Source of the DNA: Melampsora larici-populina 98AG31
Taxonomy: Eukaryota > Basidiomycota > Pucciniomycetes > Pucciniales > Melampsoraceae
Assembly: GCF_000204055.1 (NCBI RefSeq)
Contig: NW_006768765.1
Location: 746,798-810,797, forward strand
Length of the DNA stretch: 64,000 nucleotides
Direction: 5' to 3'
Every line of letters begins with the position of its first letter. Position 1 is the first letter of the stretch. This document shows positions 1 through 11,700 of the stretch, in pieces. The position numbers and the translations under genes are program-made. The notes under the pieces are model-generated. The model made no database searches. It was not told the DNA's origin and saw nothing but the letters and a program-made list of their open reading frames with translations.

Positions 1-408
1 TACTCCTTTGAGTCTCAACCTTTTGGGGATTCAGGTCAAGATGGTCAGAGTACTATTTTGTATTTGTGAGAAAAATCCAGTTGGGGTCTCATTTTTTTGG
101 ACTCAACAAAGGCTTGTTTTGTTAAGATACTCCTCAAAACCTCAAGAAGCCAATTTTGTCCTACACAAAGTGCTTCTGGAACTTTTCCACAAAGCCAGAA
201 AAGAAAGATTTGGCTGTGTTCTGGCTTCATAGCCTTGTGGAAAAAAAACATATTTGAATGCTCTTTGCCCCTAGGTTCCACAAGACTTTGTGATACAACT
301 CTGTGATAGAACTCTGAATTAAGGCCTCTTCATCTTCCCCTGTCATTCACCCCTTGATCGTTTCACCTCACTTCCTTATCTTATACCTCTGTCCTCCTAC
401 ACCACGCT
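1..408. other. Non-coding left flank with imperfect inverted repeat
   Basis: No gene is visible. An imperfect inverted repeat lies at about 185-242: an arm reading TTCCACAAAGCCAGAA is answered by TTCTGGCTT...CTTGTGGAA with a small insertion. It precedes the Harbinger-type transposase and could be subterminal sequence of that element, but no matching end was found on the far side. Confidence 0.3.
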
Positions 409-2120
409 ATGGCTCAAAAAGGACACCACAAAAGGCTCAAACACCACATACATCTAGCAATCGATGGAATGAAACAAGCAGGAAGCTCTCAATTAGCTAC
501 TCTTGCCTTCAAGAAACATAGAGATGGCAAAAGCCTTTTCATAATTTGATGTCTTCAAGAAATTATCATCAACCACAATCTACATACAAACCAACCAGCA
601 GCGGATTGTGAGGAACACCAATTGGACGAGTCTGAGGCAAGGAGGCCATTATTAGTGATTATGCTTGGGGCCTTAGAGTTTCATTTGGCAAGGGCAGAAT
701 CCATCAAGCTTGTACTACTTGGTCACCGTCTACTAAACCTTGTTGAAAGCGAGATTGGTCAACTTGAAGAAGCCCTCAAGATCTTACAGTCCACTCGCTA
801 TGTGCAAGACCGATTACCATGTGGGCATCAAGGTATCCAAAACATTGCATTGCCTCACAGAATTGCCAAAGGCGGTGATCCATTCTTAAATATTGTGAGT
901 GTTCAAAAGTGTATTCTAAACCATCCACCAAGCCTCAAAACTAATCACTATGTGACCTTTTCTTTCCTGCTGTTTGACAAATAGGCTTGAATGACTCATG
1001 ACCAATTTTGGAACTTAGTTACTCGGATTCAGGGTAGTTGTGTTTTTCAGAACCAATCGGACAATAAACAGCTTCCTGTAGCGTGGCAGCTTCTGGTGGC
1101 CCTAGCAAATTTGGGTACCTCGGGAAATGGGGGGGATGTCTCGCACCTTGCGTACATGTTTCACATATCAGGTTAGTGCCCTTTGGTGCCTCTACTTTCC
1201 TTCTATTCAAAAAACTAATTACTAATATGTCTCGGTATAGAGGGAAGTGTCCACAATTGGACTAATCACTGTATGTATGCCATCCTTCAAATGGAAAGCG
1301 AGTGGGTCAAGTGGCCAAACATCGAGGAACACCGTGATCTAAACATGAAGATACAGGGCAGTCATTTCAAAGACTGTATTGCTTTCATGGACGGCACACT
1401 GGTTCCACTTGCTTTTGCACCAGTTCAAAATCCAGAGGATTACTGGACACAAAAACAGTCCTATGCATTTAACATCATGTTAGTATGTGACATTAATAAG
1501 ATCATCAGGTATTACAAACTTGGTTGGTGTGGATCAGCTCACAATCAAAGGGCTTATATGTCCTCAGCGGTAAGCTTCTCCTTTCATGAAGTACAATATC
1601 TATGCTGACATTTCTTTCCCATATTTATCGTAACCCAAGTGATTTCATTTCCAAAGATGAATATCTTTTGGCCAATTCTGGCTATACGACATCATGTAGT
1701 GTCATCACGCCTTTTAAACGGGCACCTGGTCAACATCTTCAAAATCTCCAAGAAGCCTTCATTGTCAATCAAGAACTTAGCAAGATACGAGTTATAATTG
1801 AACAGAGCATTGGTATGCTCAAAGGTCAATTCAAGTCCTTAAAAGAGCTCCGGATCTTGATCACTGGCTGTCGTAGTGCCCAGCGAGCAAACATATGGAT
1901 TCGAGTATGTGTAATACTGCACAATTACACAACAACCAACAATGATCAATGGAGTTTTGAGTTGGGTACAATCAAAGAAGGGCTCCTCCATACAGCTAGG
2001 CAAAGGAGACTGCCCCCAAATGCACCACTTCACAAAGATGATGTGCATCCACAAACTGCACAAAATGACACTCAACAGAGATCTCTATTTGAACAATTTG
2101 TAGCAAACAGGGGAACATAA
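409..2120 (+). pseudogene. PIF/Harbinger-type DDE transposase, broken by two in-frame stops
   Basis: This encodes a DDE-superfamily endonuclease related to HARBI1-type transposases, which cut and rejoin DNA in the nucleus. The frame from ATG 409 continues through introns at about 894-984, 1170-1230 and 1570-1640. Seen in the product: the FMDGTLVPL block (first catalytic Asp), LVCDINKIIRYYKLGWCGS (second Asp) and VIIEQSIGMLKGQFKSL (Glu), followed by an RANIWIRVCVILHNY block typical of the family C-terminus. An N-terminal block (MTHDQFWNLV...VAWQLLVALANLG) and a helix-turn-helix-like SEGSVHNWT are present. TGA stops interrupt the frame at 547-549 and 988-990, both preceded by T. The family call is strong; the exact start and the intron borders are inferred. 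Confidence 0.85.
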
Positions 2121-3056
2121 GGGGTGGTTTCTTTTTTCATTTTGCTGAAAAGACATGTTGTTCCTTTCTTTTGATCCTCATTACATACTGATTTTGTTTG
2201 AGTTCATTATACTTTTAAATGAATTACCCAACACACTACATCAAAGGTCAAAAAACTCTTCTATAAGATATCCGATGATCTCCTTTTGATCATGTTGAGT
2301 ATCAGTATCCAATAAAAGTGTCCTATTGGTTTTTCATTAGACACAAGGGACCCGGATGGATCCTGACCAATTCAAATTAGAAACAGTCAGGATTGCTTGT
2401 AATTCTAATTTGAGTTGCTAGTATTGATTCTGTGTATTTTAATACACATAATCTTTTTGGAATGCTCCTATATTAGGATAAATCAGTCATATTTACCATT
2501 TTCAATACTACTAAAACGAAATAGTTGCATCTTAGTTACAAATTTGTGTATTTTGTTTGAAAAGACAATCTAACAAAATGAGTAGTTTTTTTGACAAAGA
2601 TACTATTTTGAATCACCAAAGAAAAATTTGTAAAATAAAAATCATCTTGTGTGAAAGGCAGAAGGAAAACATCAATTGCTCTTGCCCCATTCAAAACAAT
2701 TATTTGAAACACTTTGATCTGATAAAATTTTTAATCAAAAGTTCACACAATTCTTTGAAAGCGATTGATTGTGTTAAAAAACAGTTAACACGATTGATTG
2801 AATTGACAGGTAATACTTTGGTAAATCCTAGAGCTTCACCGATGTTATGTTTGATCCTTAATCAAGTGACAATATCTGCAATACAGTTAAGAAAATGAGC
2901 CTTGTGGGTTTTGAAAAGATTGAACTTGAAGAATAAAACATTGTTGAACAAGATTGATCCTCAATACTTTATTTGTATTAGGATTGGGGTTTCTCAGATT
3001 CCTGAAAAGCAAAAATTGGAATTAATGACTTGTACTTATAAGCAGATACATCAAAT
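2121..3056. other. AT-rich gap between convergent transposon genes
   Basis: No supported gene. Two short open frames (2557-2898 and 2902-3141, plus) are AT-rich and resemble nothing I know. The position between convergent stop codons suggests the interior of a single two-gene element. Confidence 0.4.
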
Positions 3057-4952
3057 TCAAAAACCTACAGTATTTGGAAATACTTCAGCGGCAACTTCCT
3101 TTGCCTGCTCCAGAGTCAAGTGGTTTTCGGCCATTATTTGAGCAACGAATTTCCCTCTAGCAATTCTATAATCTATATCCATAGTCTGTTTGGTGTGCTT
3201 GAGATCCAACTGAGCTGTTTCAACTTTCAAACCATGTAGTTGTGCATCCAACTGAGCCTGTTTGATTTGATCTTCCTTTGATAACAAAAGTCTAGGGTCG
3301 TCTTTGGGCTTGAAAATTGTTGCAAGCTCTTTGATTGCATTGCCAAGGCTGTCAGTTTTGAGACTTGATTTGATTACACTATCTTCAAGCTGATTGATGG
3401 ATGACTTGACTGTTTCAGCCTTTTGATCAATCAACTCCTTCACTTTAGACTCCGCGCTAGCCTTATGACTGTAACGTTTTTTGACTGAAGGCTTTGTTGC
3501 CAATTTGGAAACAGAAGGAGGTGCAGTAAGATCAATTGTTGGTTTTGGGGTCTGCTTGGCTGACTCTTTGGGGATCAATTTGAGTGACAAATCTATTCAT
3601 GATATTATACATAAAAATTCAGTGTAAGAATTGCAAAGAATGGTGTAGATACACAAACCTTCTGAGACGTTATCATCAATAAGATGCCTAAGGTCTTTAT
3701 TAGAAATTTCAAGATTGTTATCAATTTCCGCTTTGGCCTGGGGACGGTGGTACCCTTGATTTGAGGCTTCCGAGTGTTCATCATCATTTTGGATGTCTAA
3801 TTGGCTAGGCAAGGTACGTTGTGATTGATCTAAATTGAAATCATCCTCTAATTGTGTTTCATCTACATTTAACCTCAAACCCAAACACTCTAAAGAATTG
3901 TTTGGATTGTCCAGGTGGGCACTGTTGACACTTGCTAGCCTAGTCGCCTTGTCTCTTTGACCCATGACAGGCTCTGATTGTCAGTAATATTTGCATCTAG
4001 CCTCAATGTAAGCTGTATCAAAGGTTCATCAGTGTAGTAAAATAGTCAGAACAATGAATAATACTTACCATCAACTAAGACCTTCTTTCTTGCAATGTGA
4101 GCTGGATCCTCATCTTCCCACCCATTCTTCTCCTTCTCAGCTTCAAGATGACCCATTGCACCTTGACCAGTCTGATCAATCCATCTCTTTGCTTCATTGA
4201 ACTGGGCCTTGAGAGTACTGATATGAAGATATATTGTCCTATCAGCCACATTTGCATTGTAAAACCACTAATTGAAACAAGTGAACAAAAAGGGAATCAC
4301 TTGCCTTAGTTGCCACAATCTTTTCATTACGGCCGTGAATTCCATTTTCAACTAAGTAGGAAGTAATTGACTCTAACGTAGCGGACTTGTAGTTATAAGT
4401 ATGTGACTTATACCGAGTCCGATTTTCATACATTGCAATCCAATTTAAGAGAATGCTGATTGCACTCTTGCCTTTTTCATTCTTCTGATCTTCCCACTTC
4501 ACCGGTGGCTTTCTAACAGGTCTGTCTGCACCTCCTTTTTGACTTTTCTTTCCTTTCTTTTGCTGCTTTCCACTTGATGTTGATTGTGGGGGCTTGCTGT
4601 TTTTTGCTCGATTCTTACGAGGTGTTGATGATTGTGACTTAACTCCTCTTGCATTAGGCTTATTAGGATTCTTTGATCAAGTTGTGATGGATTCTACTGG
4701 TTGCGAGGCCGGTTGAGGCATGGATGTCATTGAATTAAAAGAGCCGAAAGAGCCTTGTTGAATGATTGCCGGTGGATATGATGGATGAATTTGTGTTGGG
4801 TAGTAGTTTGGCAAAGTCGCGTTCAAAGGAAAGGATGGATAGGACGGAATGGTGGATGGATGAAATTGGTAAGTAAGGGGGGTTAAGATTGGCTGTGGTG
4901 TTCCATGTGGGGACGGTGGTGGAGTACTTGAAGGGCAAATATCTCCAGACAT
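3057..4952 (-). pseudogene. Probable companion gene of the Harbinger-type element (possible SANT/trihelix-like protein)
   Basis: Four to five exons read on the minus strand. The first holds a Pro/Ser/Tyr-rich N-terminus (ATG at 4952), a Lys-rich stretch and a block VKWEDQKNEKGKSAISILL followed by NWIAMYENRTRY, whose Trp spacing recalls SANT/trihelix domains. A short exon with KWFYNANVADRTIYLH follows. The last exons are acidic, then a Lys/Gln-rich likely coiled coil ending at 3057. An in-frame TGA at 4677-4679 (ACT TGA TCA) separates the N-terminus from the conserved block. The junction before KWFYN needs a GC donor (AAG/GCAAGT) and an intron of only about 37 bases. Harbinger elements usually carry a SANT-like second protein, so the convergent position supports this role, but the domain call is inference. 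Confidence 0.5.
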
Positions 4953-5011
4953 GTTGAGATGTATTGGAGCTAAATTGGTGGTGGATTTTCAAAGTCCAGG
5001 AGCCAGAATGT

Positions 5012-5310
5012 GGTGACTACCGGGGCCTAGCTAGGCCCCGGTAGTCACCGCACAATCACCAGGTGATTGTGCAGTGGCCAGACCACCTAGGATTTAGGTG
5101 GTCTACCTACCCACTCACCGCACAATCACTCAGTGATTGTGCGGTGGAGTGACACCCCCTAGATCCTTGGTGGTCTGCAAATAATGGTAGACCACCGAGG
5201 TGTTAGGTGGTCTGGGTGTGGTGCACCATTGCACAACCATCAAGCATGCGGTGGTGACTTGGGTCCTAGACTCACCACTTGGTCTCACCAACTTGTGAGA
5301 CAAGGTGGTG
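5012..5310. repeat. Cluster of palindromes, including a perfect 38-bp one
   Basis: 5012-5049 is a perfect 38-bp palindrome centred between 5030 and 5031 (half-site GGTGACTACCGGGGCCTAG). It is followed by hairpins built on CACCGCACAATCACC/GGTGATTGTG (about 5046-5076) and CACCGCACAATCACT/AGTGATTGTGCGGTG (about 5116-5147), then by repeats of AGACCACC/GGTGGTCT up to about 5310. It lies just upstream of the companion gene, so it may be the end of the Harbinger-type element or a separate foldback element. Confidence 0.75.
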
Positions 5311-6107
5311 AGACCAATTTTTCAAAATTGACACTTTATGAATATCATTTGGTATTCACAAAGTGAAAATATAACCTTATGTTGTTGGTAATATTGAGAT
5401 ATATCTTTATATATCACTGGGTAAACTTCTTTTTTTTTGTAAATATCATCACGTCAAAAATGTTCTAATTATCAAAATTGGGTTACAATCAATATCAGGA
5501 ATCATATCAGAATGATAATGATTCTAATCCAGATCAAACTATCAATTTTTTTGGATACATCACCAAATGTATCAAAACCCTTTTCCAATGAAGTGTAATT
5601 AACAATTTTGTTATACATATACAAAAGCTAATATTATGTGTAGGACCACTATATAACATAACAGAGCCATTAAGAATATTCAAACATTCGTATTGGACTT
5701 GATATTTGACAAACATGAGACCTTGAAGCTAGTTGTATAACATTATCTTGTTTTTGGTAATTTTGTTACTTGCCCCAAAAAATGATTATTTCCATGGTGT
5801 AACAAATTAATACCAAAAGATGATTCCTGCCAAAAGATGATTCAGGAATCATCTTTATATGACCAAACAGGATATTGTATAGATAATCTTACAAGAACAT
5901 GATAAATATTTGTTGGAACATGTGACACAAGATTTGCATCAATCTCAGAAGCTTGTGCGTGGATCTGCAAGATCCAGGAATGTTTTGTAAATTGTGAAAA
6001 TCAGCACAGCAAATGTGAGCTCATACAAAGCGTGCTTCAAGCACCCAAAGTATATTGTCCCTCATTCAAATCTTCAATTTTTTTCACTTCATCTTCTTTT
6101 GGCAATC
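5311..6107. other. Gene-free AT-rich stretch with short inverted repeats
   Basis: No gene is supported. A hairpin joins CACTTTATGAATA to TATTCACAAAGTG (about 5331-5364), and around 5815-5865 CCAAAAGATGATTC is repeated and then inverted as CAGGAATCATC. The end of this stretch is the probable leader of the SNF2-family gene. Confidence 0.4.
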
Positions 6108-8537
6108 ATGTTGCTCACACCTCAACAAAATCCAAGCCAACCTGTATGTGCTGGGATGATATCTTTCCTGGTGGCATCACCCACTTCCACGGCGGCCAAA
6201 TTGCAAGATCCCCATCAGTCACCTGTGTTCTTGAAAGTCTGTGCTGATAGCCATGGCACCCCAGAAATCACTTTACATCTCCCAAGTGGTCATTCATTGG
6301 GGTATTTCCCTGCAGGAGTTGATAGTTGTCTATTGAAGCTGCTTGGAAGTACTCCGCGTACATACAAAGCTGAACCTGCAGGTGGATGGAAGTCTAATAC
6401 TTATTTGGAACCAAGTCACCCAGTTCTCATCAGCTCTACTGTCAACATAACTATGGTAGAATTTCATGGACTTGATGCAACTCAATTGCAAGTCAAAGTA
6501 CTTATATTTATTTCAAATTGGTATTAAGGAACCCTTGTGAAGACTGTCAAGAATTTCCGGATCAAACTCCAGAGTCCTCCTCATTACCAACCTCATCAGC
6601 ATCAACATATTCCTCTGGTGGATCTAGAAGCACGGACAACCCCCAACTGGAGTTCTGCTTTTCCTGATCATATTTTGACCAGCTAAGAGGCCTCAAGACT
6701 TGCGTCCATTTCTTGTGGTTTGGATCTTCAGCCTGTCAATTCTTCCAATATAGTTACTTCTCAGCTGCACCCCCATCAAAAGCAGGTCCTGGCTTTTTTG
6801 TTGGACAGAGAAAATCCAGATTCAACAACTTATCACTCCCTTTGGTTTTATAAATCAATGCCACCCTTAAACCGGTGGAGTCACCGTCTCTGTGGGGAAG
6901 AATTTATTGTCACTGAGGGACAAACCGGACCAGTCAGCCCTAGGGCATCAATTCTAGCGGATGACATGGGCCTTGGCAAAACAATTCAAACTATTTCTTT
7001 AATTGCTACCACACTGGATGCATCAAGACAATATGAACATCAGGATTCAGCATCAGCTGTCAACCATCTAGACACTAACCTGCAAGCATCTCACACCACT
7101 CTTTTGATATGTCCTACTAGCCTGATGGACAACTGGGAAGAAGAGGTAGGAAAACACACAAGAAAAAACAGCTTGAAAGTCTTGTGCTGGCATGGCACAG
7201 ACAGAGTCAAAATACCTCTACGTGATATCCACTCAGCCAACATCATCATTACAACCCCAAAAACACTTATGTATGACCAACGGCATGGTGGTTCAACCCA
7301 GGTTCCTTTCACAACCAGATGGTACAGAGTGGTCATTGATGAAGATCAGTGAGTATTCTCTCTTTGTGACCAAAGGTCTGTGACCAAACTGGCCCTTTAC
7401 TGGTACCAGTGTAATTTGTAATGAAACCACCTCCCATGCAGTCCTCACCTCTTTGGAATCAGTCAACCGGCTTTGTCTCACTGGTACTCCACTCCATAAC
7501 AGAATTGGAGACTTGCACATGCTCTTCAAATTTCTGGACATCAAACCTTTTCATCAAGACTCAGTATGGGACCGTCAAATTACTCTGCCAGTTCATCAAG
7601 GAAATTTGGACACATTCAGCCAGCTACTAAGATACTTCATGCTTAGGCGGACCAAATCAAGCCACCTATTCAATTGACCTCCAATCTACCATGAGACCAT
7701 TTTATTGGAAATGCATCAAAAAGTGAAAGCAATATATCAGCAACATTATGAAAGATTTATTCAGGACTTTGGTGTGGAATCTCAAATCCAACATAAACAG
7801 GGTGAATATTTCAGACAATTGATGAATCTCAGGATGACATGCAATCACCCTCTTTTATTCAAACAAGAACAAGAGCTCAATCAGATCAAGATTACGGAGA
7901 TGGAGGAGGAGCTTGGAATCATGGCGCCGGATGGGAGGGCACTGACTGCTGATGCCAGGCCAGCCTACCTGGAGGACTGGTCACTGAGTAGCAAACTTGC
8001 ATACTTGGTTTCCCAGCTCAAAAAGAAGCATAGAACTTTGCATAAAGGTCTATGCAAGAAGACTGTCATCTATACCCAATGGAGGTGTTTCATGGAGTGG
8101 TAATTATATTTTATGTCTCTTTTATATCACTTGGCCTGTAAGCTAACCTGCACACCCCACAGGATCAAGATTGCTTTGGATTGTAACGGCATTGGCAGCA
8201 GCACCTTGCACGGTGACATGACAACTCATGAGAGGACATGCCAACTCAACAGATTCAAGAACAATAACAACATTGAGGCCTTTATAGTATCTATTGAAGC
8301 TGGAGGTGTGGGCTTGAATATGACCTGTGCTGACGAGGTCTATCTGATGGTGTGTTTGTTATCATTCATTCATATGCAGTGGTCAATATTAGCTAAAAGT
8401 AATATCATTAGGATGCCCATTGGAATCCACAGATTGTGCAACAGGCAATTGACCGTCTACATCGAATAGGGCAGACTCACCCTGTGAAGGTGTATCATGT
8501 GGTTGCAGGGCAATCTGTTGAACAGCACCTACAGTAG
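6108..8537 (+). pseudogene. SNF2-family (Rad5/Rad16-like) DNA-dependent ATPase with one in-frame stop
   Basis: SNF2 ATPases use ATP to translocate on DNA or remodel chromatin. Helicase motifs appear in order: LHPHQKQVLAFLL (Q/I region), ADDMGLGKT (Walker A), LLICPTSLMDNW (Ia), VVIDEDH across a splice (Walker B, normally DEAH), LTGTPLHNRIGDL (III), LRRTK, KTVIYTQW (IV), EAGGVGLNMT (V) and QAIDRLHRIGQT (VI), ending in VVAGQSVEQHLQ and TAG at 8537. Introns at 7349-7409 (61 nt), 8100-8162 (63) and 8350-8411 (62) restore the frame exactly. The N-terminal exon (6108 to about 6500) is poorly joined to the motor, and its junction near 6500-6690 is unsettled. TGA at 7675-7677 falls after LRRTKSSHLFN and would truncate the protein before the second motor lobe. 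No RING finger is visible between the lobes. It may be a multicopy relative of a host gene. Confidence 0.8.
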
Positions 8538-8735
8538 TTAAAGTCTACTCTGTGCTACACCTGACTATGGTCGGCCCCGGGGCTGGCCCCGGGCCCAATT
8601 GTCAGGCATTTCTGATTTTTAATTTTTTTTGGCATGGATTCAAAAAAAACCCATGTACAAGGGTCAAGTAGTGGTTGGTGAACCACATAACATAGTGGCT
8701 AGGTGCTCAGCGTGTCAACCACTTTGTGTTTTTTA
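8538..8735. other. Short intergenic stretch with GC-rich palindromic motif
   Basis: Contains GGCCCCGGGG...GGCCCCGGGCC near 8575-8598, a GC-rich self-complementary block unlike its AT-rich surroundings. No gene. Confidence 0.4.
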
Positions 8736-8736
8736 G

Positions 8737-8743
8737 TTACTAT
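8737..8743. repeat. Target-site duplication, left copy (TTACTAT)
   Basis: TTACTAT directly precedes the left inverted repeat of the hAT-type element and recurs at 13456-13462 directly after the right end. An 8-bp reading (GTTACTAT at 8736-8743 and 13455-13462) is also possible if the final G is counted as target. Confidence 0.85.
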
Positions 8744-11700
8744 CAACACTGGGTAAGCAACGCACCCCGTTGCTGTTGCGCAGCGGGGCGCTGCGGTTTT
8801 CAGAAGGTGCTGCGCTGCTGTGTAGTGTTGCTCCTGGACTCAAAAACCCCGCAGAGCTTCCCAACCCTCGGAAATTGGGTTTTTTTCGAACCGCTGCGCA
8901 GGCGCTTCTTGTAGCACCGCAGACCGCAGGCAGCGGTGTTGTTGCGGGGCCATGGAGGCCGATCGGGGGTTTTTCACCCAAGTGAGTACTTTCCCATTTT
9001 GGAAATCCCACTCTGATCAGATCATCGACTGTCAACCCCTGCCAACCATCTCTCGCCACACATGCCAAACTAAACTCGATCTCAGCGAATCAGGACACAA
9101 CCCATGTTTTCAATGCACGTGTTTACGCACAACCCTCACCACCGATACTCGACTGTTTGCAAGCCAAGGGTTAGTCGCTTGACTGGTGCAAGCCACGACC
9201 CCTTGGTGACCAGTTTGATATGCCAAACTGGTGTTGACACTCATCTGGTCGGCTCTCAGCTCGGATCTACGAGGGGCTCAATGGTGTCCTGGATCTTTCA
9301 GACTTGTTTTAGTCCCAATTCTTGTAAGTCCTACTTTCCCAACTATTCATTCAAACTTTTGCTGTTCATTGTTTAGCCTCAGATAATCAATTTATAACTC
9401 ATCCTTGGCTTTATCCATAATCACATTCAAATTCTTTTCACTTTTACTAAATCCACCATTTCTACCCATCCATTATCATACTATTAGATCCACCACCACA
9501 AACCCATAATCCAATGTCATCTGTCACTTCCGAGCGTCCCTCACGCTCTCGCAAGGAGCCCGAACGCCAGGGGATGTGTCGTCCTTCACCCGATTCCCGT
9601 CGCCGTGTCTCAATTGACCAGATCATCCTAGCTAAGTCCTCGAATCGACACAAGAAGAAGACTCAAAGTGTTGAAACCGAAGACTCTGAAGACGAACCAG
9701 TTATTGTTCCGAGTGCTCAAAACAAACAAAAATGTCATACCATATCCACCAATGATGCGTCTGCATCAGATCCTCCCTCATCCCCGGTCGCACATAAGCC
9801 CAAGGAGAAGGGCAAGAAAAAGGCAAGTACTTCAGGTTCGATTAGAAATGAGGTCAGTAACCAATCCAATTTATCTAAGCGCAAACAAAACTGACCTCAT
9901 ACCTCAAACCTTCAGGATGTATCTTTGAACTCGTCCCCGGTTCCTAATAAGCAGAAGAAACAAAAGAAAAAAGCAACTGCTTCAGGATCTACCAGTAAGG
10001 AGGTTAGTCAATTGATTTAATGTATCTAAGTGCAATCAAGACTGACTTAATAGTTAAAACGTCCAGGTTGCCTCTGCCACTGTCAGCAAAAAGACTTTAC
10101 GGGCCGATTCAGATGAAGAGAATTCAAAGGTTGCCGCAAAGAAACGCAAGGACGATGCAAAGGATGTTGTTCGACTCAAATCCTACTACGGTCGTCCGTT
10201 CCATCGAAAGAACCAACCCGGTGCTAAGGATGATGTGAATAAGTACCTCTCCTTTCATTTTGAACAATGCTGACATTTTTATCTTCTTTTTATTCAATCC
10301 TCCTTTTGACATAGGATCCGAACAAGGCCCCACTCTCCTACCCTTGTCGTTTTTGTCCTCGAGACGAGCATGACCCAGTCAGGGTCAGTCTCAGCAACCT
10401 GACTGGTAACCTTTGGGTTCACCGAGATGGGAACACCGCCGATGGTCGATCAGATGTTGGATGTCCCGGACGCCTCGTAGCCAAGGAGAAGGAACCCGAC
10501 TTGAAGATCCCGCCCTCTGTTGCCGAAACACAAAAGGCATTGGCTAAGAATGGACCTATGAACGCATTTGTTGTGTCCGCCCCCAACGTTCCTTTCTCTA
10601 ACCTTACCTTGAATCAGATGGCATGCGTTTGGCTCATCCGTCAAGCTCAACCTTGGACTAGAATCGAAGACCCAATCCTTCGAGGGATGATTCGATACCT
10701 TCGAAAGGATGCGCATTTGTTTGGTCGTCGTTGGGCTGCTGATGAGGCCAAGCAAATCAATCTTTCTCTCAAGGAGAAAGTATTCTCGGAACTGAAGGTA
10801 TGTCACAACTTGATCCAAATGTATTTGACTATACTGATGATTCTTGAATGATCTTTATTCAGTCTCTTAACTCCAAATTCAACTTAGTCCACGATGGCTG
10901 GACAACTAAGGGCAATCGACATGTCTTCATCGGAGCATCAGTAACTTTTGTGGACAACCAATGGAAATATTGTGTGCGACACCTGACTCTAAAAGTGATT
11001 ACGTGGCAACATCACGGACCATGGCTTGCCGAGCCAATGGTCAATATATTGGTCAAACATGGATTATATAAAAAGATAAGTCAAACATCCTTAAGTAATT
11101 GTTTCTCTGTGTATTCTCATTTGAAAAGGGTGTGCTGACATCTTTTCATGATTGAAATACATGCTATGCCAGACAACCGATTCCGGTTCCAACAACAAGA
11201 CCATGGCACGTGAGATGCACCAACAGTTTCTTGAACAGGAAGACATCAGTTCATACTCATGGGACCCCGACTCAATGCATATATTCTGCTTCTGCCACAA
11301 ACTTGCATTGATTGTCAATGCAGGTTTGGCAGCTCTCGGTGTGAAGGCTCCACCACCTCTCAAGGTGAAGGAAATTGACCGAGGTCATTTTCCAACTATA
11401 TGAACAATTGCTGAAGAGGAGGAGCCTGAGGACGAACCAACAGTTGTTCCCCTGGGTGCTGGCCGATCGAACTTTATTGATGAAGAAGATGAGGCTGTTG
11501 ATCACGACCTACAGGAACTTGAAGAGGTCCCCCCTGAAGTTGTTCATGTGCTGGATGTCGAAGGGGAATGGGATGCAGCGGATGCCGAGGATGATGCGTG
11601 TCCTGATTTAATGGTTGAGGACAGCAAAGTCCAACCTACTCACCGTCGGGAGGCAAATAATCTGGATTACATCTTACGCAAGGTGAATGCATTGCTCTTT

